Source of the DNA: Cerrena zonata
Lineage: Eukaryota; Basidiomycota; Agaricomycetes; Polyporales; Cerrenaceae
DNA length: 64,000 nucleotides
NCBI GenBank assembly: GCA_038087015.1
Contig: JASBNA010000037.1
Span: 310,001-374,000, forward strand
Direction: 5' to 3'
The notes below the pieces were generated by a model that was not told the origin of the DNA, made no database searches, and saw only the letters and a program-made list of their open reading frames with translations. Shown here in pieces: positions 37,702 through 50,000 of this stretch (positions are counted from its first letter, which is position 1; each line of letters starts with the position of its first letter). The translations under genes and the position numbers were made by a program.

Positions 37702-39083
37702 TTACCCTTCAACGCAAGGTGACATAACACGATTGGAGCCTCTATTCCATGGAAGCTGTGGTATGTTTCTTAAAATGTTTAGTGCGTAGCTTTTGTAAGC
37801 TTCGAACTCGGGTGATGGGTCTGAGCCTCCAAGTTCCATCATTTCAACAATCATGGGTCGCAGATGCTCAAACTATAATAATGATAATGATACAATCAGA
37901 GCGACAAGGTTGATGTCAAAGGGGCTACTCACATCAAGCTCTTCCTCAATTTTTGATATGACATAGGGAGGGAGCAGCTCCCTTATATTTGGTCGAAACA
38001 CGACCATCAGACCATGTTCGCCATATGTGCCTGTATCGTCACAGAACATTTTCAAATACATCAGTGTAGCACGATATATTTGTGCTCGCTGCAGGAGATG
38101 AATAAGAGAGTTCACTATAACAAGTAGAAATCAGAGAAGAAATGGACCTACCTCTTCATTCACGAAATCTCCTATCAGCTCTCGATGATCTTCAAGCTTT
38201 TGGAGCATATCACACATTCTTTCTAACTCAGCTCGGAGTTTTTGTATTATCGTGGCTGATACACAGTTAGAATACATTCATCTGATCTAGGAGCCATGGT
38301 ACTCACCAATGCAACAGTGTGAAAGACATAACATAGCCCGACATCGAAGCTTCAGTGATGTTATGCCATGTTGTAAATGCAGTCCATACGCGGCGTGACC
38401 TACTGCGAACACTGTTGATTGACTCATTGTCATAGGTTTCCTTTGCAGTTTAGCTAGTCGAATGGAAAACCATGACTGCCACTCAGCGCATGCGATGGCA
38501 CCATAACCACGCAAGATGGAAGAACAATGTGTAGCAGCTTCAACATCATTGAAAACACATGTTGGATCAGCATAGAGCTGTACCACCTTTTTGATACGGT
38601 GCCATGGTTTTTCGCACAGCCTATGGCAAAACACCTGTCATTTGCTTACACTTCATGAATATAATCGGACCATACCGCCCCCCTGATAGCGATTTAGAGA
38701 TACCAAGGCCATCCGAGAGAACAGACAAACCGACTTCGCGGATTTGGTAAGAGGTTTGTAATAAAGGAACGAAATGGTTATGATCATAGGGGCCAGGGAT
38801 TTGGAAGTAATCTTCGCTGACTTGGGATGCAGCAAACCTTCTGGCTTCTTCCAGGGAAATGTTTGGAAAGAAAGGTATATCCAATTCGAATCTACGTATA
38901 AGAGCTGATTCGGGCATGATATCTTCCAGATAATCCGTGAAGACTATCATGATGATTTCGCGGAGCAGCTCGGGCGGGAGTAAAGTCTATGATAGTCGAT
39001 GGTCAAACATGGCAGTTTTGCGAATTGGTGTTCAAATAGCCTACTCTATGCAACACTTCGGATGCTCCTATGGGTGATTCCAT
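37702..39083 (-). CDS. F-box-like tandem family member 3
   Basis: A 13-codon first exon (39083-39045, MESPIGASEVLHR) joins an exon starting at 38986 with TLLPPELLREIIMIVFTDYL, the F-box-like motif. Then come GPYDHNHFVPLLQTSYQIRE to 38676, exon 3 (38620-38307, LCEKPWHRIKKVVQLYADP), an exon with LRAELERMCDMLQKLEDH, an exon with RAQIYRATLMYLKMFCDD and LLPPYVISKIEEEL, and a last exon ending at the TAA at 37702. The exon joined at about 38090-38170 has two possible donors, so the middle is less certain. It appears intact and is longer at the C terminus than member 1. Confidence 0.6.
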
Positions 39084-39225
39084 TATCATTTTGCAATTCT
39101 TCTAGATCGCAAACGAAACAAGCTGAGAGTCAACTCGAAGTTGCTTTTTCAAGTTGATACCCAAAGGGAAAGAGTGATCGGTCGCTTATATCGTCTCTTT
39201 CTTCAACCACCACCACCTTACTATC

Positions 39226-39999
39226 ATGCACTATCTCTTTCTCTTCATTTCTCTCATCCTCGCAGCAGCGCCGGTCGCCGTCGTAGCATGCGAAGGAGAA
39301 TGCATCGTCGGGATCACAAACGCATTCTTGGGTAACTACACCAACCCCATCCGCGTGACCATGGAACAAATCGTCAGTCTCACCCACTGGCTCGTTTCTC
39401 TTACTAACCTTCATGTTTCTATATAGGCACAACAAATATCCTACTCAATACCTAATCAGCCCCCTCCTTTCAAGACGATCAACTACCTACAACCTATCCT
39501 AGATGCCTACAACAACGGAGCGTACGACGGAATGGAAAACGCTATCTTCCCAAGCTACTTCCACGGAAAATGTCTGCGGGGCGGGGTGACTCCTCCTGGA
39601 TGCCCGAACCCTGACTGCGATGTCGTCTGTGGTACCCCTGGTTCTCTTGTTCACTTCTACCCAAAACTGCGTTACATCGCCTTCGATCAAACCCGCCGGG
39701 GTCTACAGGCACTCTCTGCCCCTGGTGCCGACGCGTACAACCAACTGGAGCAAGCTGTTCTGGATTCTGTTCACCAAGGCTCGAATTCTCGCCGCGATGG
39801 ACGACTTTCTCGATATGGGCTCTCGTACGCAAGACGCTCTGACGACGACGACGTTCGCTCTCAACTGAGAAGCATTATGGATGATCTGCCTAATATTATG
39901 GAACGTGTCTGTGGTGGTACTGGCTCTGGCTCAACGAATGGTCTCCCGGATTGCAGTTGGACGTCCCCGATGAAGGAATACATCTTGACTTTCCCGTGA
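39226..39999 (+). CDS. secreted cysteine protein copy 2, 239 residues
   Basis: The exons 39226-39372 and 39427-39999 join in phase 0. A clear signal peptide (MHYLFLFISLILAAAPVAVV, A) precedes CEGEC. The mature part has two clusters of cysteines (CEGEC; FHGKC, CPNPDCDVVCGT), one possible N-glycosylation site (NYT) in exon 1, and a conserved stretch VHFYPKLRYIAF. The C terminus has CGGTGSGSTNGLPDCSW. I do not recognise a named family; it is probably extracellular. A second, disrupted copy lies 5 kb upstream at 34020-35240, and the duplicated segment includes promoter and intron. Confidence 0.8.
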
Positions 40000-40997
40000 T
40001 ATGACTGACCGTCGAACGAGCTGGGCTTCGGAAACAAATAGCTATTCCCAACACTCTATATAGTTCTAATCATCACGACACCCTAATCGCGACGCTCTAT
40101 TGTATTAATGTTGTGACCTGGTATATAATCTTACTGGAACATTATTTTGTCTTGTTCATGAGGATTGCGACCGCGTATCGCCCCCGAAGTAACTGTCCTG
40201 GCTACTTCGGACTTAAAGCTTGCAACTGTAGCTTGGGTCCTAATATCTTCCGGATCCTCAGGCGCTTTAACTTCCCATGAACGCCCCGCTCCATCCAATT
40301 CACGGGTACTCTTCTCGAAGCCTTTGTGCCCATCTGTGAACGGATACTCCCGATTCCTTCACTCGTCGGCGGAGGAGATTATATAGGTACCATGGAGCGC
40401 TGAACGTGTTGCTTTCGAAGCTTGATGTGATCTAAAGGACAGGTTAAAGACATGCAGTATCCCTGGATCAATTTCCAACAGTCAAAAACTATAGATTTCT
40501 CTCATTGACTGCGTTGGTTGACTGTTGTATCAAATTGCGTTATCTTTTGCATCAGTTTGCAATCATCTGTAATCTGCAGAAGAATACTTGCTTGTCTTCA
40601 CAAGAATTCCAACTGATGCCGGCTGTTGTACTCGCTCTTGAAACAGCCATGCCAGGATCGATTTATATCCGACTTCTTTCATCTCCTGGCAAGAATTTGC
40701 TCGTCTGACACTATTGCTAACTGTTCTCATATATCGGAGTTAACTTTGCCTGTTCCGTGTTCAACGCTCACACCTGGCGCCCCAAAATCATACTATCAAT
40801 CCGCTCATCATGTTATAGACTTATTCATGTCGGATTCCCTGCTCTGTGAAGACGACCTTCCATTATGATACACCCCTTCCTTCAACCCGCATCTCCTACA
40901 AACATCTCGGGATTATGGTGCGACCTCTACTGCATGGATACAGAACCTTCTAATAGCCGTACACATGTGTTAATTTCGTGGAGGTGTGTGGATGTAA
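40000..40997. other. intergenic, no supported gene
   Basis: Short frames at 40505-40708 and 40626-40868 lack any family resemblance. The first 150 bases still resemble the 3' flank of secreted copy 1 weakly. Confidence 0.4.
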
Positions 40998-41245
40998 CTA
41001 TTCTTGGCCCAGACACTGAGAGATATCGTTATCCAATGATGGAGTCGCCGGAGAAATGACAGTATGACCGAACTGAAGGGACTGGAGGTCATCGCAAGAT
41101 ATCCTCTTGACAACACTGGTCCAAATTAATATAGTTGAGTGTATGACCCCTATGTCCTGAAGGGACTCTCTGTCACTCACGGAGCTGCCCAAGTGTGACT
41201 CAGGAATAGGAGTATAGATAAGATAATTTGAGTACGGTAGGTCAT
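40998..41245 (-). CDS. small secreted protein 2, 60 residues, KR site
   Basis: The exons 41245-41181 and 41115-40998 close in phase. A signal peptide (MTYRTQIILSILLFLSHTWA) is followed by APVVKR, a Kex2-type dibasic site, and a short mature part (ISCDDLQSLQFGHTVISPAT) with two cysteines in total. It is the intact relative of the truncated gene at 31411-31789. Short secreted proteins of this kind in mushrooms include signalling peptides and effector-like proteins; I have no evidence for a specific role. Confidence 0.6.
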
Positions 41246-42425
41246 GGCGGAGGGAATGTTTGGGTAGGCTATTGGTCGACTGTTACAAGTCACAGATATG
41301 AAGTCAGTGTAGAGTACTTACCAGCAACCAGTACTAGAATCGTTTATGTACAGTAGTGTGTCCAGACACTGTCTTTCCCTGACAGCGAATACTGAGGTAT
41401 ATATACTAGCTGTCGTAGGCGCATTGGACTGTGGAGAACCGGCCATTTACTCGATCCCGAGGTCCCATAGCGATGTAACAATGTTGAAGATATTTATACC
41501 AGCGAGATGATGACATACCGAAGCCGCAACCACTACCACGATATGTCTTGATTACTCAAAACATCTTGTATGACAGAGACATTGTAGACGTACTTACCGA
41601 AGCAACCAGGGAGGAAACCTGAGAGACCTTGGTCTAGAATTTAATTAACGAAACATAGCATTGCACCTAGCGAAACCCTTTCAGTTTGCAATTGATTAAT
41701 ATCGATCGAAAGGCGGCAAATTATGATCCATTACACATGTTTTCACGACTGGCCATAGGAGAACCATGTATAACATGAGGTTATGACATTTCATACGGGC
41801 AGTGGTGAGATTGAGATGCTTACAGCCACTGGGCTAACATAAGACCTCCTGAGAGCGAGACGAGCGGTACCAGTACACAACCTGTCTATCACCATCATGC
41901 TAGGCGATCAAGGTATGCTTCGCGGTAAAGAAGCGCAGCGGTCTGCGCACGTATGATAGATATGGTGACCAAGGTGGGCAAGGTTCGCTTCGAGCTCAGC
42001 ACAGGTATGAATAATATCATGGGTGGACAGCGTCTCGTTGGACAGGAGTGGGAGGATCAAGTTCGCAACGCCCGAACAAACGACCACAACATTGACAATG
42101 ATCATACTAATTAGGAAGGTCTCGTGGTTTGGTATGACTCTAAATGATCACCGCTAAATCCTACACATAAAAAGGCGCCACTAATACAAGATATGGAGTG
42201 CCAAGAGTCCGTTAGCCAGCATTATGATACACTACTTTTTGCATATTCAATTAGATTGACAAATTGTCTGTCCACTGCATATGTGGTACGTCCGCGACAT
42301 GTCATAGCCTCGCCTGATGAACAGATGGACGGGTACTTCTGCAGTCCACGTTGCAAGGGCATCATACCTGTAAAAGCCAATAGGCCTTCATCTGCATAGC
42401 TCTGCGCAACGAGTCCATGTCATCA
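41246..42425. other. intergenic, possible short secreted frame
   Basis: A 65-codon minus-strand frame (42105-41908) starts MIIVNVVVVCSGVANLILPL and contains several Cys, so it could be another small secreted protein, but it lacks relatives in the window. Nothing else is supported. Confidence 0.3.
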
Positions 42426-44048
42426 TCATCTAGCTAGACTCCTAGTCAGGGTCGTGAGGATAAACTTCTCGTTCGGATGCGAGGTGGCCTTGGCGGGTTC
42501 AGCGTGGCCAGTCGATGGTCGACATTCAAATACGACATCGACATTTGTGGGTACACCACGAACATTTACGAGGAAAGAGTGGCGGGAATGTACAACCGTC
42601 CGACCGTGATGGAAGTTGTCGGTGCAACAAGTAACATCCGAAGTGGAATCGAACTCAGGGAGTTCATACCCATCGTTGTTGAGTAAAAATTGGATAAGGG
42701 TGTGCGGCGTGACATTCTCGAGTGAAATAGACTGCAACGATGTCATATTTTCAATGACCCACTCCCAAAACTCCGAGGACACCTTATTGAAGAAGCCAGA
42801 GCTTTGCAACGTGAGGTTGCGGATATGCGAGAACCCATAAATGTTCCCGAATATCTCAAGGTCGATGTCCTCAAAGTTCAACATCCCATGCGCCACCAAC
42901 GCTGGTGAATCATTGTCTGGCGTTTTGAACGCAAGGTCACATGTATCGTGACCATATTGGACGATAATTTCCGATACCTCGTGCAATCCTGGCAGGTGGG
43001 AGTCGTCCAATGGAAGGAATTCGCCGACGTCGTATGCCGCATCCTCGTGATCGATAATAATTGAAGTGCATTCCGAGATTACCAGATGTGAAAGGAATTG
43101 AGAGATCAATTCCGGAGGGTGGGATGCAAGGGTGAGAGATTTTAGCTGGTCCAAGTGGATAGGCGAGTTGGGGACCCATCCTAGAGCGTCCTCTGCGCTT
43201 TCTTCCCCTCCCAACAAAGCAAGACTTTGGATGTCAGGATTACGATGGAGAGTATCAAAAAGGCACTGGGCGAAGAGGTCGTCGCTCAGGGACTGGCCGT
43301 GGAACGAAAGGTGGCGGACATTAAGAGGCCCCACAGGCCATGATGGTAGTGCGACAACACTGAGAGTAGTGAGTGGAGGAGGACCAACCGCAAACAGTGG
43401 CGGAAGCTTCCTAGGGGAGAAATGGCTATGATGCGATCCAACGCGGAGAACACGTAAGCGAGGAGCGTCGAGGACTGATAACAAATCCTCAGGGAAGAAG
43501 TTAGAGTAGTAGTTGAGTGATTTTATCCGGTGGAAATGAGGCGAAAGGAGAGCAATGGTTTGACGTAGTCCGGCCGCGATTGCATCAGAGTGCCGACTCT
43601 GCGTGATTTGACAAATCTGTTGGTCGGCGGATAGACATGCACTGTTCTCTGATACGAACACTCTGAGAGATGCCCGACGAGAACGGCGGAGGAATAGAGA
43701 TACAGTCTCTATTCTGATATGCCCGCAAATGATGATCGACCATAAAGATGGACATAAGAACGCAACCTCCTTCCAGCGTTGACATAATAATGCAATGTCG
43801 CGAAGCCATCGGTAAGCGTCTTTCAAAGAGAGAGGTGTCGGGTCAATCTCTTCGAGAAAATCGGAGAGAGCAGCGTCGCGGACATAGAGAAATATCTCTT
43901 CAAGGACCTCGACTGGGCAACGACCAACGGGTAGCCTGCGGTTCTTCTCTATTCGTGAAGAATACACATGCCGGGTTGCTTCTGTCTGAACCGAGCATAC
44001 AATTCAGAGGTGACTCATAGGTACCGGTTGCTCAAGACTCACTGCCAT
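42426..44048 (-). CDS. F-box protein, 521 residues
   Basis: A two-codon first exon (44048-44043, ATGGCA) splices in phase to a long exon 43985-42426. The N terminus has an F-box (RCPVEVLEEIFLYVRDAALS, then LLCQRWKEVAFLCPSLWSII). A leucine-rich repeat-like body follows (LDAPRLRVLRVGSHHS, LNVRHLSFHGQSL, QSLALLGGEE). The length fits agaricomycete F-box/LRR proteins. It should act as a substrate receptor of an SCF ubiquitin ligase. Its closest relative in the window is the gene at 45207-46949. Without the tiny first exon no ATG opens the frame, which is why the model includes it. Confidence 0.8.
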
Positions 44049-45206
44049 ATTATTGGTGTAGCTGCTCAAACTAGATACATCACGACATCTAAAGTAAGGC
44101 TAAAGCTCGTTAAGAAACATGGGGAGACTCACTGTCTGGGACAGTGACCAATGATATGATCCTGTGTCGAACGAACAGTAACCGGGGACGCGGTCTGAAC
44201 TCTAAGCATGTTCTGCAGGCCAGTGAACGGTTGCGTAGGTGGTGGGGAGTAGCAACAGACACTACACCTGCAGTCCATTTTATATCCAACTCAGGTCGCG
44301 ATCTGGGGCGTCAGAGTCTGTATGGAATGATTCTGACGCCTGAGAGTTCCTGGAAAATAGAATACCAATACCAATGCCATGCGCCTATGAGCGACTACGG
44401 AAGACGCTGATGCGATGATCCAAGCGCTCCCGATACGTCCTATTTAGTGCTTGCGTTCCAAGTTGTGGGTTCTAGATGAAACGCGCTGGCGGAACCCGTT
44501 ACCTTCGAGGTCAAAAACCGCTACCAGTCGACCACGCGTGGATATGAGAGAGTTGTGCTGCAACTTTACTTTACCACAAAGCTCCGCACAGTCAAACGCG
44601 CGCGATTTAGAGACTTGAGCGACGTTTTGATCTATGAATGCATCTGGTCGTTTACAGGTGAGTACCTGTGAGGAGACAACTGGACTGCATCCATGTTATG
44701 TCAGTGCCACATAACTGACCGTAGTAAACGCTTATGCTAGCGTCTTTACAGCCGCATCATCTCTGTTCAATGTTGATTGCTAGGCGTTAAGGCACATAAA
44801 GAGGGTAATGCCACTTTTTAATCTGATAGGGTGTGGTTCACAGGGAGCCCAACGACGAGCGTATATATAGTTCTACTGAGGATTTTTGTTCAAAACGGGC
44901 AAGTTGAAGATCAATTGAATGAAACACAATCAGGAGTGTGCAAACGGGGTGCTTACCTGTCATCAATAGGGCGCTCTGCTGGTGGGGCATTCTCAGCCCA
45001 GGAGATCGGTGAACCTTAGTTCTGTATCTCGAGTTGTCCGCCGGCCTGAAGCTTCTCGCTCGCGGAAAGACGGATCCGGCATATGGAGTGTTAGCTCTAC
45101 CCGTCAGGGCGTTAGAGTAAAGTGAATGCACTGGGAGTTAGACGCAAAGCTCGAGACGCTCAAACGTTTGCATTTCTGGATAAAATAAGAATAAATACTC
45201 TATAGA
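44049..45206. other. intergenic, no supported gene
   Basis: This separates two tandem F-box genes on the minus strand. Frames at 44144-44410 (+) and 44838-45131 (-) lack support. Confidence 0.4.
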
Positions 45207-46949
45207 TTAATCGCTTTCCACTAGTCTTCGAACAATGGTAGTGACGCGTTTCTCGTTCACATGCTCGAATGTACCCATCCCGTAAGCACGTCTCATTGGT
45301 TCGCATTGATGGATAACCTGTACGGCGGCTCGTAAACCGCCTAAGGTTCCATTGTATACTTGAGAAGAGTGTAGGCCAACTCGGCCTAGATGACGTTCAT
45401 CTGAGCAGTAATTGGGGAACATGTCTGAGTCACAATCGGGTGTAATGAAGCGAGTGTCGGATAACAGAACCCAAATGAGTTCGTTGGGAAGGATGTTGTA
45501 GAGATATATGTCCGTCAGGGATGTCATGAAGTGGAACATGTATTGCCAGAATGCAGCACTATGTCCGTTCACAAACGACTGGCTAACTAGAGAGACTTTC
45601 TGGATGTTATGCATTGGGATGGTTTGACCGAGCAAAGGTATAACAGTGTTGTTCTTCGACGATGATCGACCGATGGCAGTAAGGACAGGCACCTGATTCA
45701 AGTCTCGGAGAATGAATATGCATCGAGAATTGTCACAATCGCTTTGGACATTGATCTCAGTAACGTGCTGAAGGCTAGGAATGTGAATCGCGGAGAGAGG
45801 AAGCGATAACGCGAAGTCTTGACAAGCGCCATCGTGCTCAATGATGATATTCGTAGACTCCGGCAGGATAAGGTTCGACAGGAATTGACGGACAAGCCTG
45901 TGAGCATAGTGCGCAATGGATAGGGTGCGGAGCTCCCGCGGCTGAACTGGCTCCTCCAAATCAGGACACATGTTCTCGTCCTCTTCGACCCGCAACCCAC
46001 AAATACCCAGATGCTGGAGGCTCCTGCAGCTCTTTAAGCTTTCGAACAGGGACGAGAAGAAGACTTCGTTCGTGAGCGCCTGTCCCTCTAGCTGGATATT
46101 GGTCAATTTGTCCATGTGTTCTATCGGCCATCTAACGAAGTGGGACAACCTAGCCGCCCTCAGGACCGGAGTCGAAGAGAGGAGACGACGGAGACATGGC
46201 AAATCGTCACTTCGTGCAGCCTGACGCTCGGAAGTGCCTACGATCAATACCTCTAAGCGAGGCGCGTCCAAAACGCTAGGCTGTAAGTCGCTGATTCCTG
46301 GGGGAACGTTGTTTGAGTAGTAACGCAGGGATGTAATGTGTGATAAATGAGGCAAAATCAGCGCCAAAGCGTCCTGCAGGTACGTGTTGGGCTTCCGAGA
46401 ATCGTGAGCCGACTCCGGGTGTGGCGGTAATATGGGGGGCGCATGTCTAGGATGAGGTATGGTTGACTGTCGTGGTAGAGAAAAGTGGGACTGAGACGCC
46501 AATGATTGCAACGGAGAGGGAAAGACACGTGAGTGCCATATCGTAGGTGGTGTGAATAAACCATACGAATGTATAAAGGTAGCTGTCTGTTCCTGATCGG
46601 TCGGCACTGACTTGTCTGAAATGAACACTTTCAGAAGCTGGCCATTGGCACGCGCCAGGAATGACGAAATAGTACGAGGACTGATATATCCACAGACTAT
46701 GGTCGTCCAAAGACTACGGTAGTTCATCGCAGTATCGTACCATATGCGACAAGTCAAGGTGATGCGAAGCCAGCCATATGCGATCGAGGTCGGTGGGGGT
46801 AGATCGGAATCGAAGTATTGATCAAGGATAGAGTCTCGGACGTATAGGAAGATGGATTCGAGTATTTCGGGAGGGCAGCGACTGGCAGCTTGTCCGATGT
46901 TGCCCGTGTGTTCTGCTGAGGATAGCAGTGTAGCATTTGGAATTCCCAT
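45207..46949 (-). CDS. F-box protein, 580 residues
   Basis: This is a single long exon. The F-box region is ASRCPPEILESIFLYVRDSI followed by LTCRIWYDTAMNYRSLWTTI. A Pro/His/Ser-rich insert of about 60 residues (near residues 130-185) is absent from the relative at 42426-44048. Leucine-rich segments follow (LDAPRLEVLIVGTSE, KLTNIQLEGQALT, SLQHLGICGLRVEED). Both proteins share the layout RCP-E-LE-IFLYVRD and LSHF/ITSL-YYSN, so they are tandem duplicates that have diverged. Expected role: substrate receptor of an SCF ubiquitin ligase. Confidence 0.85.
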   Translation of the reverse strand: MGIPNATLLSSAEHTGNIGQAASRCPPEILESIFLYVRDSILDQYFDSDLPPPTSIAYGWLRITLTCRIWYDTAMNYRSLWTTIVCGYISPRTISSFLARANGQLLKVFISDKSVPTDQEQTATFIHSYGLFTPPTIWHSRVFPSPLQSLASQSHFSLPRQSTIPHPRHAPPILPPHPESAHDSRKPNTYLQDALALILPHLSHITSLRYYSNNVPPGISDLQPSVLDAPRLEVLIVGTSERQAARSDDLPCLRRLLSSTPVLRAARLSHFVRWPIEHMDKLTNIQLEGQALTNEVFFSSLFESLKSCRSLQHLGICGLRVEEDENMCPDLEEPVQPRELRTLSIAHYAHRLVRQFLSNLILPESTNIIIEHDGACQDFALSLPLSAIHIPSLQHVTEINVQSDCDNSRCIFILRDLNQVPVLTAIGRSSSKNNTVIPLLGQTIPMHNIQKVSLVSQSFVNGHSAAFWQYMFHFMTSLTDIYLYNILPNELIWVLLSDTRFITPDCDSDMFPNYCSDERHLGRVGLHSSQVYNGTLGGLRAAVQVIHQCEPMRRAYGMGTFEHVNEKRVTTIVRRLVESD

Positions 46950-49900
46950 TTGGGCTACCTGAAACTTGAAAGTAATTCAGCGAGACGCAAGTCAAGCTTG
47001 CGTATATGAATGCTTACCTGATTGACATCTTCGCTGTATCTAAAATTATTTTAGGCACTGTAATGAGCAGCGGAACAGTGAAACAAACATCAATACACTC
47101 ACACCTCCAGCGGTACATGGTTGACCGTACCAGACGACATCCTTGGCGAGTGCTTCAGAGGGCAGAACAGTAATGTCAGATTTGACGCGGATGGCGGTAT
47201 AAGATACTTTTGCGTAGGGCACACCACTATTAAGCATTATCTCATCTGGGTAGGCTTTATATATCGTCACTCGGGCAAGGTGTCAAGCAGGATACCGAAC
47301 TTCCTTCTGAGTTAGCGCTTAAGGAGTTAGCGTCAGCACGACGGGAGCCTGACGGGAAAACACGCCGAAGCGAAGGCCAAATACAATGTCTAGGCGGCTC
47401 GTAGATATAGAACTTGAACGCCGGGTAGGTGTGTACCAAGGTAGCACGGTAGAAGAGTCGGGGATGGAAGAACAGGTGAGCTGATTAGGACGGGATGGAG
47501 GTATGTGAGATAGATCCAACTGAGTCCATATCGAAGATCGTCCTTGCATGTGATCATTTCGCACAAGCTTTCATGCAGGGTAATAGTGAAAGGTCCTGGG
47601 AGAGAATGCTTCCAAATCTTTCGGGATAAGATGAGATTGTCACAATCCATCATGGGTATGCCATACTTCTTCTCGGTGATAAGTTCATATGGTAGAGGGT
47701 TGAGCCTCGTGGCCCTTGCTTGAGTCTTGTCAAGCACTCCCAAGTAACCGTCGGCTGAGGTAAGTCGTCCGGTTCACAGATCGAAGACCGAGCACGAGCA
47801 AATTGAAGTCTTCTCAATGTTGACCTGAACGACCGTGACAAATATTGAATACAATCGCCGATCAAACACGCGCATTACCTAAAAATACTTTTACAGTTTG
47901 GTCAGTGGTATCAGTTTGTAACATATACAAATTCTGGGCATATACCGTCATTCGAACCTGGATGGACTGTCGCGAGTGCGTTGACGGACATCACGCAAAG
48001 TGAACTGACGGATTTCCCAGTGTTCCGTCCTCAAAGGACGGTGCGATGGGAGAGAAGGTTCATTCCCGTTGACCGAGGAAGAATCCCGAGGGTCATCCCG
48101 AAGGAATCGTCCAGGGGAGTGAAAAGGGAGCCATACGTGGCTAAGACATTCAATTGCATTGACCATTTAGCTCGGACTTTGTATAACGTGTTTCAGGAAC
48201 GGGTGTAGCGATGGTAAGACTTGCAATGAAACATACCTCAATGAGTACAGAATGCTACTATCCCATTAACGGAGCAAGAGCTTGTTATGATGCTTCACGG
48301 ACCGTGTTCCATCTTTCTCCCTGACTTCGAACTACTTGAAAGTGTAGCACCAATGACTAGATAGCTAGTATCGTGCAAGTATTGTAGAGGGCGGAAGCAA
48401 CCTTGAAAGAGCGATCACTCGGACTGTAAGTACAGGATCAAGGTGTTTGTTTGCAAAATATTGATGCAATATCACTATAGTAGTAGTACCGAGTTATTCT
48501 ATATACCATCTACAAAGACAGAGAGAAGTCTATAGTTTCCACATCCCGCATTATACGCGTATATGATATTGTTGCTCGGCAAGCTTCTACTACTCTACAT
48601 CAGAAACAGCTTAACTTTAACTTTACACTACAACTGCGAACTGAACGGAAACGCTTTCTCCGAGCCCGAATCTGTACCGTTACTAGTAACCTTCGGAAAC
48701 TTCAAGCACAACCTTACTATACTGGGAAGAGACTCGGATGGTTAACGTTACTTGTGCGATTCCGAGCCTCTGTCGGGTAGCGAACAACACGGACACGTAA
48801 ATGTACCTGACGTAGCTTCAGTTTATTCCCGAATTCGACGGTAATCAGGTACGTACGTCGGGCTTGACACTGACAGTGTGGGGACCCTACGTCTCCCATT
48901 TACGTCAGAATTAACAAGTCAACGAAGAGGGAATAAATATACCACACTGAACATTCTCGTCATAGAATCTTGGATATGCGGTTTCGTAGAATCAGCTTGT
49001 GCTTGATAACCTGTATATTTCTGTCTCAATACGCTTCGCCCCTCTAAAGAGATCGTGGCTAGCGACTCGAATGCATATAAACATCGGCCACGACCTCCGG
49101 CGAAAGCTTATTTATCACGCATTCTGAATGCTGCGGAGGCAGGGCTTTCATGAACCAATCGGCGTGGAAGGCATGACGCAGCTATACAAACGTTAAGTCT
49201 CTACATGTCAAGGGTAATCTGAACTTTGAATCCGAGTCGGGACACTTACATCAATCAAGATCCCACCTCTCCGCTTGCAAACCCTGCTGCGAACAGAAAA
49301 CAAACTGATGTGAAATAACTTGGACCTCCTGAAAGACATTCAGTTTCTTGAGAATCAAGAGTTATAAATGGGTGTTCGGGAAGCGTCGCAGGGAGTCGGG
49401 ATAACAGTGGCAAAGAGGCGAAGGACTAGTAGTCTCAACGATCCACAAGCAGAAACGTCGTCAGTCGAGAAATACAGCTGAGACGAGTAGACACTTACGA
49501 TCACCAGAGGGGTATCGATTTACTCCTTTAATCCTCGGTCTCGTCTCGGAGTCTAGATCAGTCCCTTTGGAAAAGTAAGTTCTCCCATCCGGGGCCCGTC
49601 TGGGCGTGGTGGGCTCCAAAGAGATTCAACGTCAACGTCCGTTGCTCGTTACCCTTAGAGCTCAAAGGAAAGGAAACCTAACAAACGATACGGAGGTAAT
49701 CAGCATAGAAGCAGAGACGACCAAATATGAGCATAGTGGTCGCCTCACCGATCGTGAAAGCTTAAACCATTCCATGTTCGACGTCCCAAATTCACTCACA
49801 AAATGGTGTGAAGTCAAGATGCAGTGACAATAGCACAATCAACTCACAAGCAAGAGCAGAGACCTATAAAGTCCTCGTCAGCATCATCTCACTCCGAACA

Positions 49901-50000
49901 GACTTGGACATACCTACTCCGAGTTGGTCAACTTTAACAACCTCTTAGACACGTATCCCATTCACCGACACACAAAAACCATAACAGACTTCAAATCTAT
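46950..50000. other. gene-poor stretch, no supported gene
   Basis: Several short frames (for example 47390-47743 minus, 47981-48208 plus, 49606-49827 plus) show no known motif. A few could be exons of genes I cannot assemble. No repeat or RNA gene was recognised. Confidence 0.35.
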
